Of a stretch of 64,000 bases of DNA, positions 24,301-36,112 are shown one piece after another; within the stretch, counting starts at the first letter, position 1; the number at the start of each line of letters is the position of its first letter. Position numbers and translations under genes: made by a program. The notes below the pieces were generated by a model that saw nothing but the letters and a program-made list of their open reading frames with translations, was not told where the DNA came from and did no database searches. The stretch covers positions 8,074,244-8,138,243 of the forward strand of contig CM067526.1 of assembly GCA_034509925.1 (NCBI GenBank). The letters are read 5' to 3'. The DNA is from Hirudinaria manillensis (lineage: Eukaryota; Annelida; Clitellata; Hirudinida; Hirudinidae).

Positions 24301-25033
24301 CCCGTAAAATGACAAACAATCGCGAAACTCGTGATTCGAGTGAATTAGGATGAATCTGTGTCTGGGGTTTCATGATTTCGGTCTTTTTCTGGAATTGGTC
24401 GGTGGCCCATTGTACATATTACATTATGCATCGAAAGGTCTAACAATTTATTTTTATGAACCATCGTGCAGTAAATATCGTGCTATCAAAAATTCAATGA
24501 ACACCGCAATATCATCGGATTAAAAAAAATATTTCCAATAAATCTAGAATCGGCAAAGATATGGGATTCATAGATGAAGCAACAATCGTTTCATTCAATT
24601 CGATGTCCGAGGACTCTCGTTACGGCCTCAGATTTGTCTGAACGCATTTCCCGCTCTCGCATAAATTTTTTTTGCCAAAAAATTTTCAGGCTTCCTGGAA
24701 TTTTTCCAACGATCCGCAAAAAGCCAGCCACGTGGAAGGGAAGAGCTGCCATAGGATGGATGCTGCAAGCCTTTCCTAACGTTGACGACCGATTCTCTAT
24801 TTATTCAACCAGGAATTATAACGACGATAGTATGGAACACGAGTCGTTGCAATATCATTTATCATTGAGCTCATTTGCTTCCATTATTCCGTTTGCTGCA
24901 TGTTCGATCTGGGACATAAATCACGTCGGGTGACAGAAAAGACGGAGTAGCACGACGTGGTATTTCGATAGATTAAGACAGCTGCCGATGGAGTGAAGTA
25001 AATATGGAGAAATAAATAAACAAATATGCCTGC

Positions 25034-25047
25034 GTTTCCATGGCAAC
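25034..25047. promoter_or_regulatory. RFX X-box-like palindrome
   Basis: GTTTCCATGGCAAC fits the RFX X-box consensus (GTNNCC-AT-GGNAAC). RFX factors drive ciliary genes. No adjacent gene start was found, so a function here is only a possibility. Confidence 0.4.
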
Positions 25048-26079
25048 TTGTAATATCTAATGTGCAAATGAACAATAAATGCTCGACGCGTTTATTTATT
25101 CATCCGAGCGAAATACCACATCGCACAACAAACGTTCAAAGGTAATTTTAAAACGCTGTAATAGTTTTAAGCAGATCAGCAAACGACGAACCAAAATATT
25201 ATAAATAACTAAATATCAGCAATATTAAAAGTAAAACAAATAAATAAGGTAAAATTAACAATAAATTATAAAAATAAACAAAGAACATCATCGGTCAACC
25301 GGATAAAGTATTGAGCTCAGCTGACGTTTTAATAGAAATTCTTGAACGTTTTTATTGACGACCAACTTGTTGAATAATTTTATTTCTATTATTTATTAAT
25401 ATTAATATTATTATATTATTTTTTTTTTTATTTGAGGAAAGCGCTTGAGGGAAGGACAAATATTTTTTTTTCGGAGTTCTTGTCACACTCAATCAATCAT
25501 CGGTGAATTAAACTGTCAATCATCAGCAAGAATAGGTGCGTTGAGTTCATTTGTTGTCTGAGATTGCCTCAAACTTCTGTTGAATAGGAGTCGGATTTTT
25601 TGGGCCCAAAATTGAGACTAATGGGGTCGGGGTTTTTCCAGATTATAAATGTTTCGGATTATACTATTGTTACAATTATTAATAAATAATAATAAAAGAA
25701 TAATAATAAGAATAAATAATAATAAATATTAAATAAGATATTAAACAGATTATTATGCTGCAAATCTATTAGGGGAATATTCGATGAAAACACGTTGTTG
25801 GACATTTCATTATGGAAGCAAATGTACAGGATTCGTGATCAGTTAAAAACGAGGGAAAGATGAAGGAGTGCTATAAAGCATTAATCTGCCTCGTGATGTT
25901 TTAGCGAGAACAACAAATAAGGAAATAGAATTAGATGGACGTGTTCAGAAAAAACAAACTGGAAAATTCAGTGGAACAAAAAAGAGATGCTGAAAAGGGG
26001 AGAGCGGATTGCAAATGTGTAAAAATAGGTGCCCGTGGTTGCATAAAATAGATGTTTAAGATAGGATATGGATGCCTAT

Positions 26080-26126
26080 TATGTATTACATAATTTAGAT
26101 ATTATGTATTACATAATTTAGATATA
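26080..26126. repeat. Tandem ~23-bp duplication containing a palindrome
   Basis: The unit containing TTATGTATTACATAA followed by TTTAGATA occurs twice head to tail. The core is itself an inverted repeat. Confidence 0.8.
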
Positions 26127-27496
26127 TTGAGTTCTAAGACTCAGAATATGAATCTTCCAATTAGTAACTAATCACACTTCAGAAGAGATATAATTAGATG
26201 TAATTAGTTTCTTTATTCTTACAATCTATTTTGTTTTAAATTCTCATCAACGACGTAAATCCCCGTGGAATGTTAAGCTGAGTTTTTTTTTTTACTTTGG
26301 AATTAAATTATTCTGTTTTTAAATAAGAAATATTTAAGCAGGTAATTTGTAATGATTTGGCAAATAAAAGTTTATTAACAGCGAATTTAGCGGGCTAATA
26401 ATAAACATGAAATAAAGTAAAAACAAATAAATTAGATTTAAAATTAAACTGAAATAAGATTGAAAAATATTGTGACTCAATGAGTTAGTAACTCATAATT
26501 TAAAATATCTCAGCAGAGACATGCTTCAACCCAAGATATTTTTCTACCGAGCTGATTGATTGATTCCAGCAGCCCATAATAACTGCCGTGACAATGCTTG
26601 TGACGACCCATCAGCATTACTTAATAAAGTAGCTCTTAACAAATAATACTAATTAAAATTAGTTGACTGAAAATGCCACCGATAGATGAAAACATGCCGT
26701 TCGCAACAAATAATTCAACTTTGGTTGATTCCTAAAACCAAAAGACAGCAATGAATTGCCGATGAGCTCAAAACCGGTGAAGTTAAGACGAATGCTCGGC
26801 ATGGATTTACGTGTCATGCCAAGCCAGGAAGAGATGTTGGATGAAGCGCTAGAGAAGGAAAATGGAGTTGATGAGGTCAAATAAGTGGATGTTATGGAGA
26901 TGTTGTTGAGTAGTTGTTGTTGAAAGGATATTGTTGAGTACTTGTTGTTGAGTGTTGAGATTGGTTTGGCGATGTTTTGAATATTGATGTTACGTTATGG
27001 CGTTGGTTACGACCGATTAGGTTGCTGCACGTGGATTACGAGTGAATTGTTGTGGGTGGCCGTTGATGAACAGAAAGTAAACACGAGGTTACGTAATGTT
27101 AAGGATGACAGAACGCGGTCGGAAGGGAGTCTCCAAGGATGACAAATTATGACGTCATCGCCAATCATTGTTCTTGACGTAAAATAATATATGAAAATTA
27201 TAATAATAAAACATTCATGATAATAATCATAATATATCCAGTATTATGATAATATCCAATAATTATGTTAATAATGAAGGATATTAATAAACATAAAGAC
27301 CATTTCTTAAAATCGTACAAGAGAAGATGACGATGAAATGACTTGGAAATAGAAAAAAAAAGAATAAAAATTAAAAATTGAATTCTTCAGAAACACGAGC
27401 ACCTTCTTCGCCATGGAATTTTCCAGCTTTTCGAACGACTTGAAGGGGTACCGAGCTTGTCCCTCGGATGTTTTTATGTGCGTGTAATTCGCTCCT

Positions 27497-27956
27497 GATA
27501 TACGTCTGTGATATACGTCTGTGATATACGTCTGTGATATACGGCTGTTATGCTCGTGATATACGTCTGTGATATACGGCTGTTATGCTCGTGATATACG
27601 TCTGTGATATACGGCTGTTATGCTCGTGATATACGTCTGTGATATACGGCTGTTATGCTCGTGATATACGTCTGTGATATACGGCTGTTATGCTCGTGAT
27701 ATACGTCTGTGATATACGGCTGTTATGCTCGTGATATACGTCTATGATATACGGCTGTTATGCTCGTGATATACGTCTGTGATATACGGCTGTTATGCTC
27801 GTGATATACGTCTGTGATATACGGCTGTTATGCTCGTGATATACGTCTGTGATATACGGCTGTTATGCTCGTGATATACGTCTGTGATATACGGCTGTTA
27901 TGCTCGTGATATACGTCTGTGATATACGGCTGTTATGCTCGTGATATACGCTTATG
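27497..27956. repeat. 35-bp minisatellite
   Basis: The unit is 35 bp (starts ACGGCTGTTATGCTC, ends TCTGTGATAT) and repeats with constant period from about 27541 to 27950, with a simpler GTGATATACGTCT subrepeat at the left end. About 12 copies, near-identical (one G-to-A difference seen near 27744). Degenerate GATATACG pieces continue to about 28210. Confidence 0.95.
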
Positions 27957-28957
27957 TTGTATTCTTGTGATACGCATCTGTGTGATATACGCCTGTGGTA
28001 TGCAGTTGTGACGTATTGCGTACGTGATATACAACTATGTTGTGATATTTTTTGCACATATTGAACAGAGATGATATGTTAGTGGTCCAAGCGGCTTTTC
28101 AGTTTGTGCTCAGAAATAAAATTTACGAAATTGTAAAATATAATAAATAAAATGTGTATATGTGAGCTTGTGATGTATACCTATGGTTTACGGATGTAAT
28201 ATACGCCTTTGAAATGTGCTCGCGATTTACACAAGTCTGGAGTTACAAGACATCAGATTACTTATTAATTCAACTAATGATCCTCTTTTAAAAAAGAAAC
28301 TGGAATATCGGTCAGTCAAAGAAGCTGTGACGACGACGACTACGATGACAATGACGATGTTGATGATGATGATGGTGATGATGATAATGATGATTCCAAT
28401 CTGAATAAAATCATAAAATAAATAATTTGTTTGCCTTGGCGTTTATCAATGAAAGTACGAGTTGAAAGAAATTGAAGAGCACGTCGTGGTGCATGGATTC
28501 GCGTCCTTCACGTTGGAGCGCCATGTTCAACAGCCATGATTAAGATGGCAGGAAATGACGTCATTAGAAATGAACGGAAGTCGTGACTGGAGATTGTTTT
28601 TGGTGGAATTTGTTTCAATAGAATTATTAATTAACCTCGATATAATAGCCTAATAATGCTTTACTAGATAGATGTTGATATTGCTGCTATTGAAGACGAC
28701 GACGACGATGATGATGAAGAAGAAGACGATGTTGTTAATGAAAATACAATGCAGATGATAGAAAACTTAGAAGCACTTTGGTGTCATTTTGATTCCAAGA
28801 GGGCTTTCTTAGTGCACGTAACCCTTAAAAATTATATTTTCATTCATTTAAGTTCTGCACTCAAATGAATACTTAGAAGTTCCTCCTGTTCGAGCAAAAT
28901 CATTTGTTGTTCAAGAATAACATACAAACACTCGCCATATTTCCTCAATAATAGTAA

Positions 28958-29134
<177 letters not shown>

Positions 29135-29983
29135 AGGTTCAATGCTAGATTTATATGATAGACTACCGATCATAATGTTTGATAATTTATTTTTTCCGAT
29201 GTTTTACTAATACTGATAAAAATTCACATAAAATGGCAGTCAGCAGGAAATAGAAAATTTCCAGTTTCAAATGTTTTATTTAGACACGCTGCAAAAATTC
29301 TGCAATTATTAAATTTTTGCTTAAATTCTGGAATCAGTGTAAAATTCAAGTTTTAATTCCTCGAAAAGTGACCGCATATAGATGAAACATTGGTTGATGA
29401 CGATGACTACGACGACGACGATGATGATGATGATGACAACGATGACGACGACTTCGTGCCTTGGACATCTCCATAATCGCATTGTTGATGAATCGTTAAT
29501 TTATCAACTTCTGTCCCTTCTTATTGCGTGGTTTCCACGAGCAAAAAAAAGACAAAAGCGGTGGCGAAAGAGTTGAATTGTGGCGATTATTTATTTTTCT
29601 TTTCGACCACGAAATAAAGTTCTTCTTGCCATGGATTGTGATTTCCTTTTGCCAAAGAATTTTTCAGAAGCAGGCAGCGGGGTATTTTAATGTTAAACTG
29701 ATTTTAATGTTAAAATGTTAAGGTTAAAACTCTCAATTTTCTTGTTTGTTGGAAAGATTGGCTCATATTGAAAATAGAATAGAATTAACTTTTAAGGCTG
29801 GTACCAAGTATGCTCTTGGAACGAGAATGGATCATTAGCCATTTTGAGGAATAGGCGTGAAATGGATATTATCCGGTAGATAAGGGTCAGGTCAATTGAT
29901 TCCCATTGAAGTACGTTACGTTATGTTTCAAAGGTTACACTAATTGGAATGTCAAAATTCGAAATCTACTAAAACTAGGCCGG

Positions 29984-29986
<3 letters not shown>

Positions 29987-30042
<56 letters not shown>
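29987..30042. repeat. (AAT)n microsatellite
   Basis: About 18 perfect copies of ATA/AAT. Confidence 0.95.
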
Positions 30043-30044
<2 letters not shown>

Positions 30045-30322
30045 CTGCTATTATTAAAATCGTCTATTAGGCCTATTAGGATTAGGCGGGTATAATTCAT
30101 TAAGCCGTGGTTATAAAATCAGTTAAAACTACATTAGAAATAAAAAAAAATATTCACGCTCTTCGGTGATATCGTTATTATTTGGTATCTTTTGGTTATT
30201 ACTTAATTCATTTTTCATGCCTTTCCTCATTTTCACATCAATTTTGGTAATTTTCGTAAATCCAACATTTGGTCACTAACCTGGGTTAATAAAAATCAAT
30301 AAACTCGTCGAGTCCTTCTATC

Positions 30323-30375
30323 GTCTACGGCCATATCACGTTGAAAACACCGTCCGATCACCGAAGTTAAGCAAC
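30323..30375 (+). pseudogene. 5S rRNA 5'-half fragment with internal deletion
   Basis: The sequence begins GTCTACGGCCATATCACG and ends CCGAAGTTAAGCAAC, the conserved 5' half of metazoan 5S rRNA. About seven bases around the expected CGGTTCTCG segment are missing (…ACACCGTCCGATC…). The 3' half, with most of the box C internal promoter region, is absent and replaced by AT-rich DNA. It is a pseudogene, perhaps a remnant of a 5S-derived SINE or a dispersed 5S copy. Confidence 0.85.
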
Positions 30376-32123
30376 ATATTACATATTATATATGTAAATA
30401 TTAGATCGATCACATAGAAGCCCTACACTTCTACGTAAGCAAATACAATTTTAATCAATTATAAAATCATTTTGGTCTGATAAAGCAAATAGGTTTTCAG
30501 ATTTGAAATCAGCGTCAAAATTACTTAAGAAAAAAATTAATAAATAACATTTAAGACTTCTTTATCTCGTATAATTTATCGCTAAATAATATCTACATAT
30601 TTCATTATTAATACGTCCGAAGAAACGAAGAAAACCCTAACAATACCTTTGGTTGTGAAAATGCTTGATATTATAAATGCGTAAAAATTGAAAAATACTG
30701 TGGTATAAAAAGGGTATCAGAGAGGTGATGGCGCGACCTCTGTCCACGGGTCGTTTGGCTGCTTAAAATATGTTCCTTCATAGAAAATGTTTTTATTGCA
30801 GTAAAATTGTCATAAAATCGCAATAAAATATTGCCAGGGGATGTTCAAAGGGACACTGAATGGGAGGCAAGTGCTTCTGAAAGTATACTCGATTAAAAAC
30901 ATTAATTCATGTTTATGTTCATTAAAACCTTTATGTCTTATTTATGTAATGCTTGTAACACAATGAAGTAAAAAGGCAGAATCCACAGCCAATCCTTGGC
31001 AACCTCTGATGAATAAATTGCATTCAAGGTTGATATTCAGTCAGAGAAGGAGTGCTTTCTTAGCGTCTGATTTGGAATACAAATCAGTTAGGAATACGAA
31101 TCAGTGATCAGATCGAGAAACAAAACGAAGCTAGACAACTTTGTCGTTTATTTCTTGTGATGCCTGAAAAGATCTGATTATTTTGTGAACATTAAGTCTG
31201 TAAAAATACGACATACTTGTAAACATTAGGTCTGCAATACTCTTCTCGGGGATAAACTTTGTAACCCAACTTAATCATTTGTAGTATCTCTTGTCTTTCG
31301 TTTTACACAATACAGGAACCACCATTGGTTCAACCATCCATCCATACACCTAACAATCCATCCACTCATCCGTCCCTCCATCCAACCATACTCTAAACCT
31401 CAGCTACTCAGCATCTGATATGTACTGCCGAAGCCGGACGTTAAATACAAGAAGCAGTAAAATAAGGAGAAGGAATGTGGAGGATTATTTCAGAGATTTT
31501 ATTGCCACGAGTGATGCCAAACTTTGGAAAGAATTTTTTTTAAGGATTTCATTCTGAAAAATAGCAAAAAATGTCAAAGATTTCGAGAGCGATTCTAAAT
31601 TACCAGAAAGTTTCCAACTCGAATTTAAAATGAAATCGAAACAATTACTTTTTATTCCTGGATCTTTCATGTGCATCTTCGTTTTTCAAGCGAACCATTT
31701 AAACTTAAGCAGGTCCACCAGTCATAAATTTCTTCCCCCGTCATTGACGTCGTCATCATTTATTTTTCATCATTCATCATCATCGTCGTCGTCGTCATCG
31801 ATATCGAGGTTAGGAAAGGTCAATTAAAATAAAACACGACTCTTATAGTAAAATGCTTTTAGAAGGAAATGCGAAAAAATGACGGTAATCAATGTGAGAG
31901 ATGATGATGATGATGATTTCGACGCGTACGAGGGCAGTGATGCGGCAACAAACGTAGTGATGTTGGCCAGTCTAATTGGCGAAAGAAGATTTGGTAGTAA
32001 AAGCAAACTAAAAGTTATGGAGCCCTTTCGTTTCTCGAAGAAGCGTTTAAGAATCATCATAAAGTCGATCCGAGCATGCCACGATGATTCTGCCATTTGC
32101 TGACCACCAATTGCAATACTCAC

Positions 32124-32226
32124 GTGGCCAAGCTGTCGTTCCATCACTTTTCTGCGTTTCTCGGTTCTGCCTGGAAATTGCAGAGGAACTTTCACGGATC
32201 CATCCTGGTCTCCGTCGGATGTGGCT
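32124..32226 (-). other. Isolated exon-like segment
   Basis: On the minus strand, a TTTGCAG acceptor, 103 nt open in one frame (contains DGSVKVPLQFPGRTEKRRK, ends RQLGH) and a textbook GTGAGT donor. Codon use is less AT-rich than the surroundings. It could be an alternative or distal exon of a minus-strand gene, possibly the membrane-protein gene at 17.7-21.4 kb, but no link can be shown. Confidence 0.3.
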
Positions 32227-35014
32227 CTGCAAATAGATTGAAATTTAATCCTTTGATTGAACTAAGACATGCTTACATACAATTAACTCGGATCGTGAAC
32301 TTAGATTACAAATAAATTTTAACTAATTTTAAGTCTAATCACCGTGACAATTGCCGGACAATTACATGACTTGTCGCTTAATTACTGCACCGGTAAAAAG
32401 TCAGAATCACTTGTCTTTGCAAATTGATTGCAATAAAAAAAAATAACAATAACAATAATAATAATAACAACAACAACAATAAGAAAAAGAAGAAGAAGAG
32501 GAAGACAAGGAAGAAGAATCTTCCACGAGAAAGAGACTTCAGTTGCGTAATTTTATTTGAAATGCAATCCTCAGCAGTCTCCCGTCGGAACAACAAGGTG
32601 CGGGATGAGACTCGCTTTCCACCGTTGAGACCGAGGCTGACGTGGAACTATGGAGAGATGCTGACCTGGAGGAGAGAGGAACGATCCTTGTGAGTGGTTG
32701 CGTGAGTGAGTGGAATGAATGACCGTGCGATTAAAAGAGTGGCGATGACGACGACGTTCATCATCATCATCGTTATCATCATTATCGTCATTATCGCCGT
32801 CATTTCGAGGCAGAAGTGACCAAACGATGACTTATTTGACAATTTAATAATAAAATAGCAAAAAAAACACCAAAAAATGATGACGTCACCGGTGGAAACA
32901 GAACGAGGATTTTATCTATTATTATCATTCCACTGTTCATGAATCTGTGAAGGTCTTCTTTTGTTATTTTCAATTCACGTGAAGATTTTAAACAACTTTT
33001 CAGAAAATGGTTTTTTAAAAAAATAATTTTATTTCCAGAATAAACAGGAATATTTCTATTTTTAAATTTAATATTTATTAATATTTATGTCTTGTTGTTT
33101 TTATGAAAATGAAAATCAATATATGTTTAATTAGCCATTGAAAGCTGTAAAGATATATATTATCTTAGTATTTATAGACTTAAGAAAATTATTTCGATTA
33201 AATTCAAATAAAAATAAATAAAAACTATTTAGAAGAAAAATAAAACAATCTACTCGCTAAATTGAAATTGTTAAGACAAAGTGGAGGTGGACGAATGAAT
33301 GAATGAACGAATGAATGAATGAAGAACGAATGAAAGGTCGTTGAAATCAATGGAAAAGTCAGTGGAAAAGAAATAAGTTCAAACAACTCAATTGATGCTT
33401 TGTTGATACGTAATTAATCTTATTGATATATTATTAATACGTAATTATATTATTACATTATTATGTAACTATTTTATTAAATTATATTATTATTATTATT
33501 ATGTAACTATTTTATTAAATTATATTATTATTATTTTTATTATTATTACTATTATTATTATTATTATTTCAGAAAAACAGTCTCGGTTTTTGAAAGATTT
33601 TCCAGAGAAATTAATTTATTTAAAAATTGAGAAAAGGAAGTGAAATTAATTTTTTGGAGAAAAATAAAATTGCAAATCAATGATTTAAAATCATTTTCTT
33701 ATTTTGATTTCTTGATTGATTTTGACGGTCAACGATGTCAACAACCTTTTGCATTAAAAACGTGGCCATGAAATGAATTGATGAACTCTGATGGTTTCTT
33801 GTGCTCTGCGAAACGAATCGAGTTTATTGCTTGGTTTGGGGTACTTTCTGCTCGTTCTTGTACTTGCACCTTGTACTTGTACCTTGTCCTTGTACTCTGT
33901 GCTTGTACCTGTACTTATACCTTGTAGTTTGTCTAGAAATAGTAGCAAGTGATAGCCGTGGGCTGGTTAATACAATTATTATATTTATGTTAAGATAATA
34001 CCACAATATGTATAAGTAATGTTGAATAAATAAAGTAATATTCCGTATACATCATGATTTCATATATCTGCGGTGTATGTTTACATTTAATTTATCCGGA
34101 AATTAATGTCAATGTTGATTAGAAGAACTAAAAGTTATTAAAATTTAAACATTTTATATGATTATAACTTTTTATTCTGCCAAAATTACTTGCTACACGT
34201 TAATATGCTACATCAGCACTTCGTCTCAAATGAATTCTCTCCCAAGTGTTTCTCCTTGCACTAGAGATATTCAATAACGAATACCTGAGTACTTGAAACC
34301 TTTGCGTATCGGGTGAAGTGGCGGAAATATTTGGATTGCACCACGTGATCAATTCGATTGAGTTCTAAAACAATCTGCTTCCATTTTTTATTTTATTCAT
34401 TTCACAGACTTTCTTTCATGCTTCTTTCCAAAATGTCATTCTAATGCTGAACTAGGGGCCGTCAGTGTCGTCATCATTTCTGTCATCATCTTCGTCGTCG
34501 TCGTCGTCATCGTCATGTCTGTCTCGGCTCTACCAACCATCATTTCATTTTAGAGCTTTCATCTCATCAGGTAGGGATCACAATAACAATAGCACGGATT
34601 GCAATTCATTCCTTTACAGCAGCCTGCGTTGATGTCGTGTTAAAGTTATTAACAACAATATCATTAACAACAACAATAAACAACAACAATATCATTAACA
34701 ACAACAACAAAAATATCAACGTCTTATGTCATAGGCAGATGCTTCTCTGGAGACATGACGTCACTGTTATCAAATTCAAAAGCTAAATTCCTACTGTCAG
34801 TCTTTTTTATATAAGATTAAACCGTTACCCCCTCTCTAACGTCATCATCATCATCATCATCGTCATCGTCGTCATCATCATCATCATCGTCATCCACATT
34901 CCACGTCAGACAATGACATCATTCAGGGTTGCAACCCCAGGGGAATAAAGCTTCTCGCTTTGTTTCCACAGAAACGCAAGAATGGGAATTGGGATTCCTT
35001 CGATTTTACGGTTA

Positions 35015-35165
35015 ATTTAATCATACATAATAATATAATTTAATCATATATAATAATATAATTTAACCACATATAATAATATAATTTAATCACATATAAT
35101 AATATAATTTAATCACATATAATAATATAATTTAATCACATATAATAATATAATTTAATCATTCA
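35015..35165. repeat. 23-bp AT-rich minisatellite
   Basis: A unit of the type ATTTAATCACATATAATAAT recurs every 23 bp (for example at 35061 and 35084), about six copies with small differences. Confidence 0.85.
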
Positions 35166-35625
35166 TAATAAGGATATTAGCTTCTAAATATGACAAAAAT
35201 ATTAACACTGTTTTAACAAGTTCAGTTCATCATGAAAAATAGATTTTGGCATTTTTTAAAATTTTAGCAATTGGTAAGAGGTCCAAAGTAACTCTTTTAC
35301 AATAAGATTGGAAAGACGTCTAAGTGTAGATTAATTGATTGAAATAAAGTGATTGATCGTTTGAACTATCAGGTCATTCAGAAAAGTTAGGAACTAATAA
35401 AATTATTGCAAGACTTTATGAAATAATTTTTTCGAATTGATGGAGAAAATATAATGTGAACCATTAATGCAGCATTTTTGCATGGCTTCCATGGATCCTC
35501 TAATTAAGTTGGAACATCGATCTAATGATTATTAATTGAGTTCCTTCCAGGATTAAAATCGAAAAAACAAATCCGGTCATTAATTAGGGCAGCATGAAGT
35601 CATTTAATTCGTTTAGCGCGAGGCG

Positions 35626-35639
35626 GTTGCCGTGGCAAC
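35626..35639. promoter_or_regulatory. RFX X-box-like palindrome
   Basis: GTTGCCGTGGCAAC is an almost perfect inverted repeat matching the RFX X-box consensus. It is about 0.5 kb from the 3' end of KDSR and is not at a recognised promoter. Confidence 0.4.
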
Positions 35640-36112
35640 GAAGCATTTTGGCGGAAGGATTCATCATGACGAACTTGTGTCGTCATCGTCATCATCACCA
35701 TCATCATCATCCCCGTCCTAAGTTCAACGTCAACCAACATTACGACGATGTTAACGCTGTTACGGTGATGCTAGCACCGGCACCAAGCTATCGACCCGCG
35801 GTAGAAGCTGCTATGACAATGTACCCCTTCCCTGTTTGCTTATCTTGTGCCGCGTCCATCGATTTACTCGGAAAAACTCCATCGTATCAGATTCTCCGCT
35901 CGATTTATCAACCACTCACGGGCACTTCAAATTTCTCTGCAGATGGAACGATGGAGGATATGAAAGGAAGCAAATTCAAAAGTTCAAACTTTAATGATTA
36001 TCAATCAAACGTAACGATTATCATGATTAGTTTCCTGGGATGACGAGAATATGACTAATTATTTACAAGGATTTTAAGTTTAATTGGCAGGTGCACTATC
36101 ATCAAGGTGCAG

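Larger units (their letters stand above)
21381..27496. other. Spacer, AT-rich
   Basis: No complete gene seen. A GC-richer stretch at about 22082-22199 (minus strand) reads like an isolated exon (NEVPEYKVQEMKRSRLILLH) but has no clear partner. A perfect X-box palindrome lies at 25034-25047 and a tandem palindromic duplication near 26080-26126. The frame at 24574-24933 (+) has no homology I recognise. Confidence 0.45.
30376..36112. other. Spacer with scattered repeats and one exon-like segment
   Basis: No complete gene. CCAT-type runs lie at 31330-31385, an imperfect CTTGTA-type repeat at about 33850-33925, GAAT repeats at 33293-33330, AAC/AAT tracts at 32440-32480 and 34650-34710, and ATC-type tracts at 34470-34520 and 34840-34890. 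A well-formed exon-like segment is listed at 32124-32226. The 450-bp plus frame at 35594-36043 has no recognised homology. Confidence 0.5.

Noticed and set aside
24574-24933. 119-codon plus-strand ORF
   Set aside because: No recognised homology, atypical composition, no splice or promoter context; an overlapping frame after a TTTTCAG site is no better.
31824-32195. 123-codon minus-strand ORF
   Set aside because: Ser and Lys runs derive from GAT repeats; only the short segment with real splice sites (32124-32226) looks exon-like.
35594-36043. 149-codon plus-strand ORF next to an X-box
   Set aside because: His tract comes from a CAT/CAC repeat; the remaining sequence shows no domain. Kept only as a spacer remark.
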